A DNA stretch of 64,000 nucleotides from Saprospiraceae bacterium UBA3362. GTDB lineage: Bacteria > Bacteroidota > Bacteroidia > Chitinophagales > Saprospiraceae. Where the stretch lies: NCBI GenBank assembly GCA_002360455.1, contig DEQQ01000084.1:1-64000 (forward strand), written 5' to 3'. The position numbers were made by a program, and so were the translations under genes. Position 1 is the first letter of the stretch; the number at the start of each line of letters is the position of its first letter. Positions 45,438 through 54,415 of this stretch are shown here, one piece after another. Below the pieces are notes generated by a model. The model did not search any database and had not been told where the DNA came from. It saw only the letters and a list, made by a program, of their open reading frames with translations.

Positions 45438-45767
45438 TTACCCTTTGAGGCTTTTAAATAAATCAATATTTGTAGTTTGTAAATTTTTGAACATCATAAC
45501 AATAATGGCCAATCCTACACTTACTTCCGCTGCTGCTACAGCCATCGTAAAAAATACCATGATTTGTCCTGCAGAATCTGAATTGTAACTTGACACCGCT
45601 GTAAAAAGCAAATTGACAGCATTCAACATTATTTCTATACACATAAAGACTATAATGACATTCTTTCTTGTCATTACTCCAATAAGTCCGATGACAAACA
45701 ATGCTGTACTCAGAAGAATATAATGAGTGAGAGGAATTGCTTGAATAATTTCCGGCATTTGATTCAT
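45438..45767 (-). CDS. nuoK: NADH-quinone oxidoreductase subunit K
   Basis: A 109-residue, three-helix membrane subunit of complex I. The conserved membrane glutamates are in VFMCIEIMLNAVNLLF and AVAAAEVSVGLAIIV, as in NuoK/ND4L. A short N-terminal extension precedes the usual start (IPLTHYILLS). It lies 12 bases after nuoJ and 11 bases before nuoL. Confidence 0.95.
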   Translation of the reverse strand: MNQMPEIIQAIPLTHYILLSTALFVIGLIGVMTRKNVIIVFMCIEIMLNAVNLLFTAVSSYNSDSAGQIMVFFTMAVAAAEVSVGLAIIVMMFKNLQTTNIDLFKSLKG

Positions 45768-45779
45768 TTTGCAAAAAAT

Positions 45780-46304
45780 TTATACTGTGGTATTGATGGT
45801 TTTAGTTTGGATCGGTTCCTTTCTATTGAGCAATACAACGCCAATCATTGCCACTAAAAATAATACAGAACTTATCTCCATAGGAATTAAATAATCTTGA
45901 TATAATTTCATGCCTATTGATTCTACCAATCCGATATTATTATCCAAGGGTTGAGCAGTTTGAGGCAATGAATTGCCAAGAGCAGAAATGACCATTAAAA
46001 AAATACAACCTCCTGAAATAACTGCGGCAAACATAGGCACAAGGGATTGCTTTGTCTCTATATCTCGATTCAAGTTTAGAAACATAATCACAAATAAGAA
46101 AAGAACCATTATCGCACCGGCATAGACCACAATATTGACCAGGGCCAAAAACTGTGCATTGAGTAAAACATAATGTGCCGAGATGCAAAAGAAAGTAAGC
46201 ACTAAAAACAAGACACTGCGAATAGGGTGTCTTGATGTGATCACCAAGCTCGCTGAAATAATAGTTAAGGCGGATAAAAAATAAAAAATATATTGAATAT
46301 TCAT
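45780..46304 (-). CDS. nuoJ: NADH-quinone oxidoreductase subunit J
   Basis: A 174-residue membrane subunit (ND6-like) of complex I with five hydrophobic helices. The pi-bulge helix motif VNIVVYAGAIMVLFLFVIMFLN is clear, as is SSVLFLVAMIGVVLLNRKE near the end. The length is normal. It starts two bases after the nuoI stop, so translation is probably coupled. Confidence 0.94.
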   Translation of the reverse strand: MNIQYIFYFLSALTIISASLVITSRHPIRSVLFLVLTFFCISAHYVLLNAQFLALVNIVVYAGAIMVLFLFVIMFLNLNRDIETKQSLVPMFAAVISGGCIFLMVISALGNSLPQTAQPLDNNIGLVESIGMKLYQDYLIPMEISSVLFLVAMIGVVLLNRKEPIQTKTINTTV

Positions 46305-46306
46305 AA

Positions 46307-46804
46307 TTAATTCGTTAAAAATGGTTCTACCAATCTATCTTTTCCATAAATAAAATCTCCACGATCATAATTCGCAGGAGCCATTTTATCATTTTGCAAA
46401 AAAATTGCAGCCTTTGGGCAAGCTTCTTCACAAAGTCCACAGAATATACATCTCAACATATTAATTTCGTAAACCGCTGCATACTTTTCTTCACGATAAA
46501 GATGCTTTTCTTCCTTTTTCCTTTCTGCTGCTGTCATTGTTATGGCCTCCGCAGGACAGGCTAAAGCACACAGTCCACAGGCCGTACATCGCTCGGCTCC
46601 TTTCTCGTCACGACGCAAAACATGAAGTCCCCTGAACACATTGCTCATTGGACGTTTTTGTTCGGGATATTGTATTGTCGCTTTCTTCTTGAATAGGTGA
46701 GACAGGGTTATGCCCATTCCCTTTACAACCGCAGGCAAGTAAATACTTTCTAAAAAATTCATGGGTTTTCGCTCCATTACTTTTTTTCTATTAGTCAATT
46801 GCAT
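46307..46804 (-). CDS. nuoI: NADH-quinone oxidoreductase subunit I (two 4Fe-4S)
   Basis: A 165-residue ferredoxin-like subunit linking the peripheral arm to the membrane arm. Two 4Fe-4S motifs are visible: CTACGLCALACP and CIFCGLCEEACP, binding clusters N6a and N6b. An amphipathic N-terminal segment (YLPAVVKGMGITLSHLFKKK) docks to the membrane. The start at 46804 is the first ATG; a later Met in MNFLESIYLP would be closer to the usual family start. It lies 66 bases after nuoH. Confidence 0.93.
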   Translation of the reverse strand: MQLTNRKKVMERKPMNFLESIYLPAVVKGMGITLSHLFKKKATIQYPEQKRPMSNVFRGLHVLRRDEKGAERCTACGLCALACPAEAITMTAAERKKEEKHLYREEKYAAVYEINMLRCIFCGLCEEACPKAAIFLQNDKMAPANYDRGDFIYGKDRLVEPFLTN

Positions 46805-46870
46805 CGTATCTATTTATTAATAACTATTATCTTAAATCTAACAATCAATTTAAATTCTCTTTTAGTCTAT

Positions 46871-47887
46871 TTATGCTTTCATCAATAATACAATTCCGGT
46901 TATAACAATATTCACCACAGCCAATGGAATTAGCATTTTCCATCCTAAATTCATCAACTGGTCATACCTGAATCTTGGCAAAGTCCATCTAACCCATATA
47001 AATAGAAATAAAAAGAAAAATATTTTTGCAAAGAGAACACCTACACTTAATAATGTTTTTGCCATCCCGGGATCCATACTGCTTATAAATGGAGCATGAT
47101 AACCACCAAAATAAAGAGTCGCAATTACTGCACTACTTATAAACATATTAATATACTCTGCAAAAAGAAAGAATCCCAACTTCATTGAAGAGTATTCTGT
47201 ATGATAACCACCTACAAGTTCGGTCTCACATTCAGGTAAATCGAATGGGGCTCTATTCGTTTCTGCAAAAGCGCAAACAATAAAAATAATAAATCCCAAA
47301 GGTTGGAATAAAACATTCCATTGCCATCCTGCTTGTTGTTCCACAATACCTCGTAAAGAAAGTGTTGAACTCATCATTACTAATGCGACTATAGACAATC
47401 CCATTGCAAGTTCATAGGAAATATTTTGTGAAGCAGCTCTGATAGCACCTAATAAAGAAAATTTATTATTTGATGACCAACCTCCAATTAATATTCCGTA
47501 AACTCCCAATGAAACTACTCCAAAAATATAAAGCAAACCAACGTTAAGATCTGTGGCTTGCAATACAATATTGGTATCTCCTATTTTCAAATCCGGACCA
47601 AAAGGGATCACGGCACTAGTCATCAAAGCAGTTGCCATAAAAAATCCCGGACCCATTAGAAATAACATTCTATCGGCTTTTAACGGAATAAATTCTTCTT
47701 TAAAAAAGAGTTTGACTCCATCAGCCAATGGTTGAAGTAAACCAAAAGGTCCTGCTCGATTAGGCCCCAAACGATCCTGTAAAAATGCTGCAAGCTTTCG
47801 CTCGGCATAAGTCGAATACATGGCAATAAATAATGATATACCAAATATGACTGAAATAAAGATTAATTTTATAACTATTGGACTCAT
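46871..47887 (-). CDS. nuoH: NADH-quinone oxidoreductase subunit H
   Basis: A 338-residue eight-helix subunit (ND1-like) that forms the quinone entry site with NuoB and NuoD. Motifs typical of NuoH are YAERKLAAFLQDRLGPNRAGPFGLLQPLADGVKLFFKE, seen in consecutive pieces, then ETNRAPFDLPECETELVGGYHTEYS and WVRWTLPRFRYDQLMNLGWK. Length is normal. The start overlaps the nuoG stop by four bases (ATGA type), showing coupling. Confidence 0.95.
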   Translation of the reverse strand: MSPIVIKLIFISVIFGISLFIAMYSTYAERKLAAFLQDRLGPNRAGPFGLLQPLADGVKLFFKEEFIPLKADRMLFLMGPGFFMATALMTSAVIPFGPDLKIGDTNIVLQATDLNVGLLYIFGVVSLGVYGILIGGWSSNNKFSLLGAIRAASQNISYELAMGLSIVALVMMSSTLSLRGIVEQQAGWQWNVLFQPLGFIIFIVCAFAETNRAPFDLPECETELVGGYHTEYSSMKLGFFLFAEYINMFISSAVIATLYFGGYHAPFISSMDPGMAKTLLSVGVLFAKIFFFLFLFIWVRWTLPRFRYDQLMNLGWKMLIPLAVVNIVITGIVLLMKA

Positions 47888-48852
47888 TCGGATACAAATT
47901 TTGCGTCAACTGGAACTGCCGGTGAGACTACAGGCAATTCATATTTGTTGGCGGTAATAACAGAATCATTTTCCATTTTTCTTGGACCTTCTATAGTCCA
48001 ATCATTAATGCTCTTATGTTCAAATCTACATTCATTACAGATAAAATCTTCAACTTCTCCAAACTCATTTTTTCTAGCTGTAACTCTAATCAAATCATCT
48101 CCCTTTTTCCAAACAATCGTCTTTCCTGAACACTTACTGCAATTACGATGAGCATCATAAGGTTTAGAAAACCAAACACGTTGTTTAAAACGATAGGTTT
48201 TATCTGTCAAGGCACCAACAGGACAAACGTCAATTATATTTCCTGAGAAATCTTTTTCAATTGCATTTTGTATGTAAGTAGAAATTTCACTCACATCACC
48301 TCTATTAATCACGCCATGTACTCTTTCATTAGTAAGTTGCTCTGCAGCATATACACATCGATAACAAAGAATACATCGGGTCATATGCAACTGAACATAA
48401 GGCCCTATATCTATCCTATCAAATTCACGCCTCCCTTCCTCATATCTTGTTTGCTCCTTGCCATGGTCAAAAGAAAGATTTTGCAAATCACATTCTCCTG
48501 CTTGATCACAGACCGGACAATCTAAAGGATGATTAATTAATAAAAATTCAACCACTCCGTTTCTTGCATCCACCACTTCCTGAGAAGTCTCATTTTCTAC
48601 AACCATGCCATGCTCCGCTCTAGTCAAACATGACGCCACAAGTTTTGGCATTGGCCGTGGGTTTGCTTCGGATGTTTGAGCAACCCGCACAAGACAAACT
48701 CTGCATTTGCCACCTGTATTTTTCAAACTAGAGTAATAACACATTGCCGGAGGATAATTTCCTCCTAACATTCTTGCAGCCTGAAGAATCGTTGTACCTT
48801 TTGGAACTTCGATGCTTTGATTATCTATTGTAACTTTGATTAATTCTGACAT
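47884..48852 (-). CDS. nuoG: NADH-quinone oxidoreductase subunit G, short form
   Basis: A 322-residue iron-sulfur subunit of the complex I peripheral arm. It has the N-terminal 2Fe-2S domain (CYYSSLKNTGGKCRVC, then C in VASCLTRAEHGM), the His-Cys3 cluster region (HPLDCPVCDQAGECDLQ) and a 4Fe-4S site (CILCYRCVYAAEQ with CPVGAL). A last Cys-rich segment (CSKCSGK, then CNECRFEH) follows. The large molybdopterin-like domain of E. coli NuoG (about 900 residues) is absent; a short NuoG is normal in Bacteroidota and not a truncation. Its start lies only 3 bases after the TOPRIM gene that has been placed upstream of it. Confidence 0.9.
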   Translation of the reverse strand: MSELIKVTIDNQSIEVPKGTTILQAARMLGGNYPPAMCYYSSLKNTGGKCRVCLVRVAQTSEANPRPMPKLVASCLTRAEHGMVVENETSQEVVDARNGVVEFLLINHPLDCPVCDQAGECDLQNLSFDHGKEQTRYEEGRREFDRIDIGPYVQLHMTRCILCYRCVYAAEQLTNERVHGVINRGDVSEISTYIQNAIEKDFSGNIIDVCPVGALTDKTYRFKQRVWFSKPYDAHRNCSKCSGKTIVWKKGDDLIRVTARKNEFGEVEDFICNECRFEHKSINDWTIEGPRKMENDSVITANKYELPVVSPAVPVDAKFVSE

Positions 48853-48855
48853 TTT

Positions 48856-49428
48856 CTAATTTTCTGAAACTTTAATATTTACTATATCTGAATCAATTAT
48901 ATTTCTGTTTTTATTTTTTAATACTGTAATCCATTTTTTTAGCTGTTCTATTGTCGGATTTTTTGACTTATTTAAAGTATGAAACGAAGATTTTAAGTTA
49001 GGATCTTTCTTGATTGCCATTCTTTTTGTTTTGCCAACCAGTTCTTTAAGATTGTTTGGAATATTATAATCTGACATATTAATATTGGATTCTTTACATC
49101 TATTAATAAGCCAAGTTTCAAGCGCCGGAGCCAATTGAATAATAAAATGCTTTTTTAATTTATGTCCAAATAAATAAATTTCATTTTCTATTTTATCCAA
49201 AAGCTCCATTTCATTTATATAAGCTACTGTCTTTTTATCTTTATCTATTATTCCTAAAGCAAAATCATCTTTGAACTTTCCTTTTTTATTATTTGTTTCT
49301 CTGAACTCTTTTTCTACTTCAAAACAATTTCTCTTATGATTATAGCCATTCTTTCTAGGCTTTACTAATCCTTCTATTAGCAAAGTATCTGTATAACACT
49401 CTATCATTATATGGTCATCTATGTTCAT
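48856..49428 (-). CDS. TOPRIM-like protein, partner of the adjacent ATPase
   Basis: A 190-residue protein not assigned to a named family. It has the layout of a TOPRIM nucleotidyl-transfer/hydrolysis domain: a first strand ending in acidic E10 with D14 (IMIECYTDTLLIEGL), and a DxD motif, D62-K-D64, after another hydrophobic strand (FALGIIDKDKK). The remainder is helical and Lys-rich. TOPRIM proteins such as AriB of PARIS (DUF4435) or the nuclease part of OLD/GajA work with an ABC-type ATPase; here that ATPase is encoded just upstream with a 4-base ATGA overlap. The assignment rests on motif spacing alone. The gene sits between nuoF and nuoG and ends 3 bases before nuoG. Confidence 0.6.
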   Translation of the reverse strand: MNIDDHIMIECYTDTLLIEGLVKPRKNGYNHKRNCFEVEKEFRETNNKKGKFKDDFALGIIDKDKKTVAYINEMELLDKIENEIYLFGHKLKKHFIIQLAPALETWLINRCKESNINMSDYNIPNNLKELVGKTKRMAIKKDPNLKSSFHTLNKSKNPTIEQLKKWITVLKNKNRNIIDSDIVNIKVSEN

Positions 49429-50417
49429 ATAAAATTTTCTATGTTATAATATAAATCAATTCCTGCCTGTCCGACTCTTATTATATCCTTGTCTTTTATC
49501 CTAGTAACTTTAGTTTCTTGGTTATAATGTAAAATATAAACGGACAAATCATTTCTTACTTCTTCATTATCTATAAAAAACTGCAATATGTCAGTACTGT
49601 GAGTAGTAATAAAATACTGATTGTTGTTTTTGTTTTCAAAAATATCCTGAGTGATCTGCCTGATATATGGCGGAAAAATATGTGCTTCCGGTTCTTCAAA
49701 TAGTAGAATTGAATTTTGATTTGAAGCTATGGCCGCTTTAGGAAAAATGAGTCTTTGAAAAGAATCTGCAGTCAGATGAATTGGAATCGTCAATACTGTG
49801 GTTTCATCAAGTTCTTTGAGTAAATTTAATTCTTCGGTGGTTTGATTAAAATTAAATTTTAAGCCATATTCTTTCAAAATTAAAAAGATGCTTTCTCTTA
49901 AATCCTTATAAAGTTCTAATATTGAGACTAAATTCTCTCCATAAGGAACAGATAAATTGGTAAATTGATTTCTTTGCAATTTTACATTTTGAGTAAAATT
50001 GTATTTTACAATATCCAATCTTTCAATGCTAGAACCGTTCATACTAAATGAGCTTCCACCATTAGAATATGAAATAGAGAAAAATGATTTTTCTTCACTA
50101 TTTTGATAAAAACTTAATAAGCCGGAATTCGCTGAATTAAAATCAAAAACACACTTTATTTTTTCCTCATTCAACCTTACTTGAATTTCATTTCTATAAT
50201 TTCCATTATATGCCAATTGATTCAAACTATCAAACCGCATAAGATTTTTTAATGAAGCTGGTTTATCAACATTACAAAACAAGCTCATAGCCTCCAAAAT
50301 ATTGCTTTTACCAGCATTAGGATAACCAATCAAGAGATTTACCTTGCGGCAATCTTCAAGTCTTGCCTCTTTGATTGACTTAAAGTATTGTATTGATATG
50401 TTTTTTATATTCTCCAA
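49425..50417 (-). CDS. AAA/ABC-type ATPase (OLD/AAA15-like) inserted in nuo operon
   Basis: A 330-residue ATPase starting at TTG. Walker A is GYPNAGKS (31-38), Walker B is ILLFEEPEAH (237-246), and the switch histidine is H273 in TTHSTD; these are the marks of the RecF/OLD-like AAA15/AAA21 group. The N-terminus (ISIQYFKSIKEARL) is typical for that group. No nuclease domain is attached; that role may be filled by the TOPRIM-like product of the next gene. Similar two-gene units include defence systems of the PARIS/OLD kind. It stands 61 bases after nuoF, is unrelated to complex I and looks more AT-rich than the nuo genes, suggesting transfer. Confidence 0.75.
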   Translation of the reverse strand: MENIKNISIQYFKSIKEARLEDCRKVNLLIGYPNAGKSNILEAMSLFCNVDKPASLKNLMRFDSLNQLAYNGNYRNEIQVRLNEEKIKCVFDFNSANSGLLSFYQNSEEKSFFSISYSNGGSSFSMNGSSIERLDIVKYNFTQNVKLQRNQFTNLSVPYGENLVSILELYKDLRESIFLILKEYGLKFNFNQTTEELNLLKELDETTVLTIPIHLTADSFQRLIFPKAAIASNQNSILLFEEPEAHIFPPYIRQITQDIFENKNNNQYFITTHSTDILQFFIDNEEVRNDLSVYILHYNQETKVTRIKDKDIIRVGQAGIDLYYNIENFI

Positions 50418-50478
50418 CTTTACTTTTTACTTTCTTCAATAATAGTCCGATGGTTATTTATTTTCAAAATTTACTCAA

Positions 50479-51816
50479 TTAATGTGCATGAGCAATTTCT
50501 CTATGCAAATGTTTTTTACAACAACTTTCCGGATTTTTAACATGCTCCTCAAACTCTGATCTGAAATGTCTTATTGCGCTGGCTACAGGCCAGGCTGCAG
50601 CATCACCCAATGGGCAAATTGTTTTGCCTTCAATATTTTTGGCAATATTGACTAATAAATCAATATCCTTTATTTGACCATGTCCATGTTCAATTCGGTG
50701 CAAGACTTTTTCCATCCATCCTGTTCCTTCTCTGCAAGGACTGCATTGACCACATGATTCGTGGTGATAAAATCGGGTAAAGTTCCATAGGTTTCTGACT
50801 ATGCATTGTTGATCATCAAACACGATAAATCCTCCTGAGCCTAACATTGTTCCGGTGGCAAATCCCCCATCACTCAATGATTCATAAGTCATCAAACGGT
50901 TTTCGCCATTAGCTGTTTTGAGTATCAAATCTTTAGGCAGAATCGGAACCGAAGAACCTCCGGCAACAACGGCTTTAAGTTCTCTACCATTGCTTATTCC
51001 TCCACAATATTCGTCACTATAAATAAACTCCTCTACCGGAACTCCAAGCTCAATTTCATAAACTCCGGGTTTATTAATATTTCCACAAGCTGATATAAGT
51101 TTTGTTCCTGTACTTTTTCCAACTCCTATCGCCGCATAAGCATCTCCACCATTATTGACAATCCAAGGAACATCTGCAATAGTCTCAACATTGTTAACAA
51201 CTGTAGGACATCCATAAAGCCCTGACACGGCAGGGAACGGTGGCTTGTTCCGGGGATTTCCTCGCTTCCCCTCCAAAGACTCCAATAATGCAGTTTCCTC
51301 TCCACATATGTATGCACCACCTCCCGGCTGAACATACAGATCCAATGAATAACTGCTTCCCAATATTTTTTCTCCTAAAAACCCGGCTGCATAAGCTTCT
51401 TTAATTGCTTTTTCGAGAATTCGAATTACATGCATCATTTCGCCTCGAACATAGATGTAAGAAGTTCTTGCACCTAAAGCATATGAGGAGGTGATCATGC
51501 CTTCTATCAAAGCATGAGGTATATGCTGCATCAAATATCTATCTTTGAAAGTTCCCGGTTCTGACTCATCTGCATTACACACTAAATATCTAGGTTTGTC
51601 TGTAGATTTATCTAGAAAACTCCATTTCATTCCTGTCGGAAAACCTGCTCCACCTCTACCTCTAAGCCCGGATTTCTTCACCTCTTCTACTACTGCATCC
51701 GGAGTCATTTCCTTGAGTGCTTTCTCAACGGACTTATAACCACCTTTGCTTCTGTACACCTCCAAGGTATTTATTCCCGGTACATCAATATGCTCAAGTA
51801 ATATTTTTTTGCCCAT
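50479..51816 (-). CDS. nuoF: NADH-quinone oxidoreductase subunit F
   Basis: A 445-residue NADH-binding subunit of complex I carrying FMN and 4Fe-4S cluster N3. The NADH-binding stretch GLRGRGGAGFPTGMKW, the FMN-binding stretch YVCNADESEPGTFKDR and the GGGAYICGEETALLESLEGKRG block, here cited in parts, are canonical. The cluster motif is ESCGQCSPCREG with a distant Cys in GKTICPLGDA. A His/Cys-containing tail ends the protein. It follows nuoE by 23 bases; the usual next gene, nuoG, is separated from it by the two inserted genes. Confidence 0.95.
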   Translation of the reverse strand: MGKKILLEHIDVPGINTLEVYRSKGGYKSVEKALKEMTPDAVVEEVKKSGLRGRGGAGFPTGMKWSFLDKSTDKPRYLVCNADESEPGTFKDRYLMQHIPHALIEGMITSSYALGARTSYIYVRGEMMHVIRILEKAIKEAYAAGFLGEKILGSSYSLDLYVQPGGGAYICGEETALLESLEGKRGNPRNKPPFPAVSGLYGCPTVVNNVETIADVPWIVNNGGDAYAAIGVGKSTGTKLISACGNINKPGVYEIELGVPVEEFIYSDEYCGGISNGRELKAVVAGGSSVPILPKDLILKTANGENRLMTYESLSDGGFATGTMLGSGGFIVFDDQQCIVRNLWNFTRFYHHESCGQCSPCREGTGWMEKVLHRIEHGHGQIKDIDLLVNIAKNIEGKTICPLGDAAAWPVASAIRHFRSEFEEHVKNPESCCKKHLHREIAHAH

Positions 51817-51839
51817 GATAATTTTTTTGGATGTAATTT

Positions 51840-52331
51840 CTATCCCTTTTTTCTTAATTCATCAATCAATAAATCTACTTTTTCCTTAGTCATATTTTCA
51901 TAATAATAATATTCAGGTCCGATTTGAAATACAGGGCCTGTTCCGCAAGCTGCCAAACATTCTACGGGTTTTAAGGTAATCAATCCATCTGAAGTGGTTT
52001 CGCCACAAACAATTCCCAACTTATTCTCCATATAATGAATAAGCTCTTCGGCTCCCACATTACAACATGGGCCTGTCCTACAAATTTCGATCACATATTT
52101 TCCAACCTGTTTGAGATGAAACATGGTATAAAAACTGGCAACTTCATAAACCTCGATAGGTTTGATGTCCAATATTTCTGCAACCTCGTCCATGATCTCC
52201 ACCGGCAACCATCCGTTTTCTTCTTGTGCTATATGAAGAATAGGCAACAGTGCAGATTTTTTTCTGTCCGCGGGATATCTTTTTAAGATATCAGAAATGT
52301 CGGATTTTCGTTTTTCTTTGATCAATTGCAT
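51840..52331 (-). CDS. nuoE: NADH-quinone oxidoreductase subunit E
   Basis: A 163-residue thioredoxin-fold subunit with 2Fe-2S cluster N1a. The four ligands are in CRTGPC and CLAAC, followed by GTGPVFQIG. The N-terminal helical bundle with ILHIAQEENGWLP and VYEVASFYTMFHL is standard. It lies between nuoD (94 bases upstream) and nuoF. Confidence 0.95.
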   Translation of the reverse strand: MQLIKEKRKSDISDILKRYPADRKKSALLPILHIAQEENGWLPVEIMDEVAEILDIKPIEVYEVASFYTMFHLKQVGKYVIEICRTGPCCNVGAEELIHYMENKLGIVCGETTSDGLITLKPVECLAACGTGPVFQIGPEYYYYENMTKEKVDLLIDELRKKG

Positions 52332-52425
52332 TGAGATCTAATTTTATTTTTTGATCTATACTTTTTTATTCATTATTATTTCATTTCGGTTTTGAATTCC
52401 AATTGAATGAAATCTCAAATTTCTT

Positions 52426-53652
52426 TTATGCATCCAACTCTCCAGCAATCACATTTAAGCTGCTCATCACTACAATTGCATCTGACAATAGCTGTCCTTT
52501 TACCATTTCAGGGTAAGCTTGATAATAGATAAAACAAGGTCTTCTAAAATGCAATCTGTATGGACTTCTTCCACCATCGCTAACCAAATAATATCCCAAC
52601 TCGCCATTTGCACCTTCTACTGCATTATAAACTTCACCTGCTGGAGCCTCTATCTCTCCCATGATGATTTTAAAATGATAGATAAGGGCTTCCATATTAC
52701 GATACACTTCTTGCTTTGGTGGTAAGTAGTAATGGTCTGCATTGGCGTGATATACTCCGGAAGGTTCTGCCTCAATTTTTTTCAACGCTTGCTCAATAAT
52801 TCTAATGCTCTGCCAAATTTCTTCATTCCTTACCAAAAACCGATCGTAGGTATCCCCAGTTGTCCCTACAGGTACATCAAAATCAAATTCATCATAAGAG
52901 CAATAAGGTTCGCTTACTCTCACATCATAATCCAAGCCACAAGCTCTTAAATTGGGTCCTGTAATACTATAATTCAGTGCTCTCTCTATGCTTAATGGAC
53001 CGGTATCAATAGTACGATCCATAAAGATTCTATTTCGAGTTAATAAATTTTCAAATTCTCTCCATACGGGCGGAAAATCTTGAAGCCATTTGCGTGTCAA
53101 TTCAAATACCTTAGGCGAAAAATCACGCTCAAACCCTCCAACTCTACCCATATTTGTGGTAAGCCTAGCACCACAGATTTCTTCATATATCTCATAGATT
53201 CTCTCGCGAAATTGATAAACATAGGTGAAGCCTGTAAGCGCTCCCGTATCCACCCCCAAAATGGAGTTGCATATAATATGGTCCGCAATTCTAGCCAATT
53301 CCATAACCAGAACGCGCATATAGTCAACTCTTTTTGGGGTTTGAACGCCCAGTAGTTTTTCGACTGTGAGATGCCACCCGGTATTATTGATAGGGGCAGA
53401 ACAATAGTTAAGCCTGTCTGTCAACGGGGTTATTTGGTATAAGGGTCTGCGCTCGGCAATTTTTTCAAAAGCTCTGTGGATGTATCCTACCGTTTGCTCG
53501 CCGCTTATTATCCTTTCACCGTCCATTTTGAGGACGTTCTGAAAAATCCCATGGGTTGCTGGATGCGTAGGACCCAAATTTAGTGTAGTATACGGAATAT
53601 CCGGATTTTCCGGTGTGCTAATATCGGCTAAATACTCTAAATTTGTTTTCAT
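52426..53652 (-). CDS. nuoD: NADH-quinone oxidoreductase subunit D
   Basis: A 408-residue 49-kDa-type subunit forming the quinone pocket. It has the GPTHPATHG motif near the N-terminus, the conserved VGYIHRAFEKIAE segment, TTNMGRVGGFERDF and the C-terminal SDGGRSPYRLHFRRPCF region with the final motif LNVIAGELDA. The absence of an N-terminal NuoC part shows it is not a NuoCD fusion. It is the first nuo gene here; nuoA, nuoB and nuoC are not found upstream in the window. Confidence 0.95.
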   Translation of the reverse strand: MKTNLEYLADISTPENPDIPYTTLNLGPTHPATHGIFQNVLKMDGERIISGEQTVGYIHRAFEKIAERRPLYQITPLTDRLNYCSAPINNTGWHLTVEKLLGVQTPKRVDYMRVLVMELARIADHIICNSILGVDTGALTGFTYVYQFRERIYEIYEEICGARLTTNMGRVGGFERDFSPKVFELTRKWLQDFPPVWREFENLLTRNRIFMDRTIDTGPLSIERALNYSITGPNLRACGLDYDVRVSEPYCSYDEFDFDVPVGTTGDTYDRFLVRNEEIWQSIRIIEQALKKIEAEPSGVYHANADHYYLPPKQEVYRNMEALIYHFKIIMGEIEAPAGEVYNAVEGANGELGYYLVSDGGRSPYRLHFRRPCFIYYQAYPEMVKGQLLSDAIVVMSSLNVIAGELDA

Positions 53653-54166
53653 TGATATTGCATTAGATTAAATCAAAAGCCAAATAAAATTTCGTAAAAA
53701 ATTCATTTTGAATCTATTAATTCTAAGATTAACTCTTACAATTGAGCCAAATTTGAATTCCAATAGGCCTTTTATTTGGGACAAAAGTAAACCAAAACAT
53801 GTGTTTTTCACAGTTTTTAAGGGATTTTCCTCTATTAAACTTGAAATCCTTTGTATTATTTTTTTTCAATACTCATAGTTCCTTATTAAGCAGATTCATA
53901 AGGATATTTAAGCCTCCATCAAATTTAATAAAATGAAGAATAAAGGATTTTGAATTAGGGTTCTTTTCTTTTGTGATCTCAATAGTTTGGAATGAGTTCT
54001 TTACGTTGCTATTAAAGAATGAGTGAGTCTGGAGCCAAAATCAATTCTGAGATGTAATTAATGCGCAGAATAAAAAAAATTTAAAAATAATATACTATAA
54101 CACTAAGGTCGATTCGTTATGGTTTTATAGAGCGATTTTTCTTTCCTAACTAATCCTTAACCACAT
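53653..54166. other. 514-base AT-rich gap upstream of nuoD
   Basis: This is where nuoC would be expected, but no frame of any length with NuoC features is present on the minus strand. Apart from a possible -7 box at 53782-53789, I see no repeat, RNA fold or gene. Confidence 0.6.
53782..53789 (-). promoter_or_regulatory. Possible -7 box of the nuoD-N operon
   Basis: TACTTTTG on the minus strand fits TAnnTTTG and would give a leader of about 125 bases before nuoD. The -33 region has only a weak match (GTG), so this is tentative. Confidence 0.35.
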
Positions 54167-54364
54167 ATGAAGGTTGAAGCTGTGGCAGTTTTACTGCTAT
54201 GTATGTCGTTTGTATTTACAACACTCTATTTTGCTTATTCGATTTCGATTTTATGGATCTTAATTGCAGTTCCACTTTGTTTCTGTATCATGTGGATCGG
54301 ATTGCATATTTGCAGTAAACATTTACATTGGAGAAAAAATAAATCAAAATCGGTTTTGGAATAA
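54167..54364 (+). CDS. Small two-helix membrane protein, hypothetical
   Basis: A 65-residue frame starting at ATG with two hydrophobic segments (about 5-25 and 28-48) and a basic tail (HLHWRKNKSKSVLE), a layout that suits a small inner-membrane protein with the tail in the cytoplasm. No family was recognised and no promoter box was found. It could be spurious, but the hydrophobic/basic pattern and lack of an opposing gene favour a real product. It is convergent with the next gene. Confidence 0.38.
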   Translation: MKVEAVAVLLLCMSFVFTTLYFAYSISILWILIAVPLCFCIMWIGLHICSKHLHWRKNKSKSVLE

Positions 54365-54415
54365 ACAAATCAGAAGCTAAAATAAAGCTGTATATTGATT
54401 AGTATTGCTAGTGAT

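Noticed and set aside
45463..45774. 103-codon minus-strand frame overlapping nuoK
   Set aside because: It is a shifted-frame shadow of nuoK with a Ser/Tyr/Cys-rich non-protein-like composition.
47884..48852. nuoG as a truncated pseudogene
   Set aside because: All cluster ligands of the N-terminal part are present and the short form of about 320 residues is the usual one in Bacteroidota.
48856..50417. Naming the ATPase-TOPRIM pair PARIS, Gabija or OLD
   Set aside because: Sizes and details do not clearly match AriA/AriB or GajA, and the TOPRIM call rests on a few residues; a specific name is not supported.
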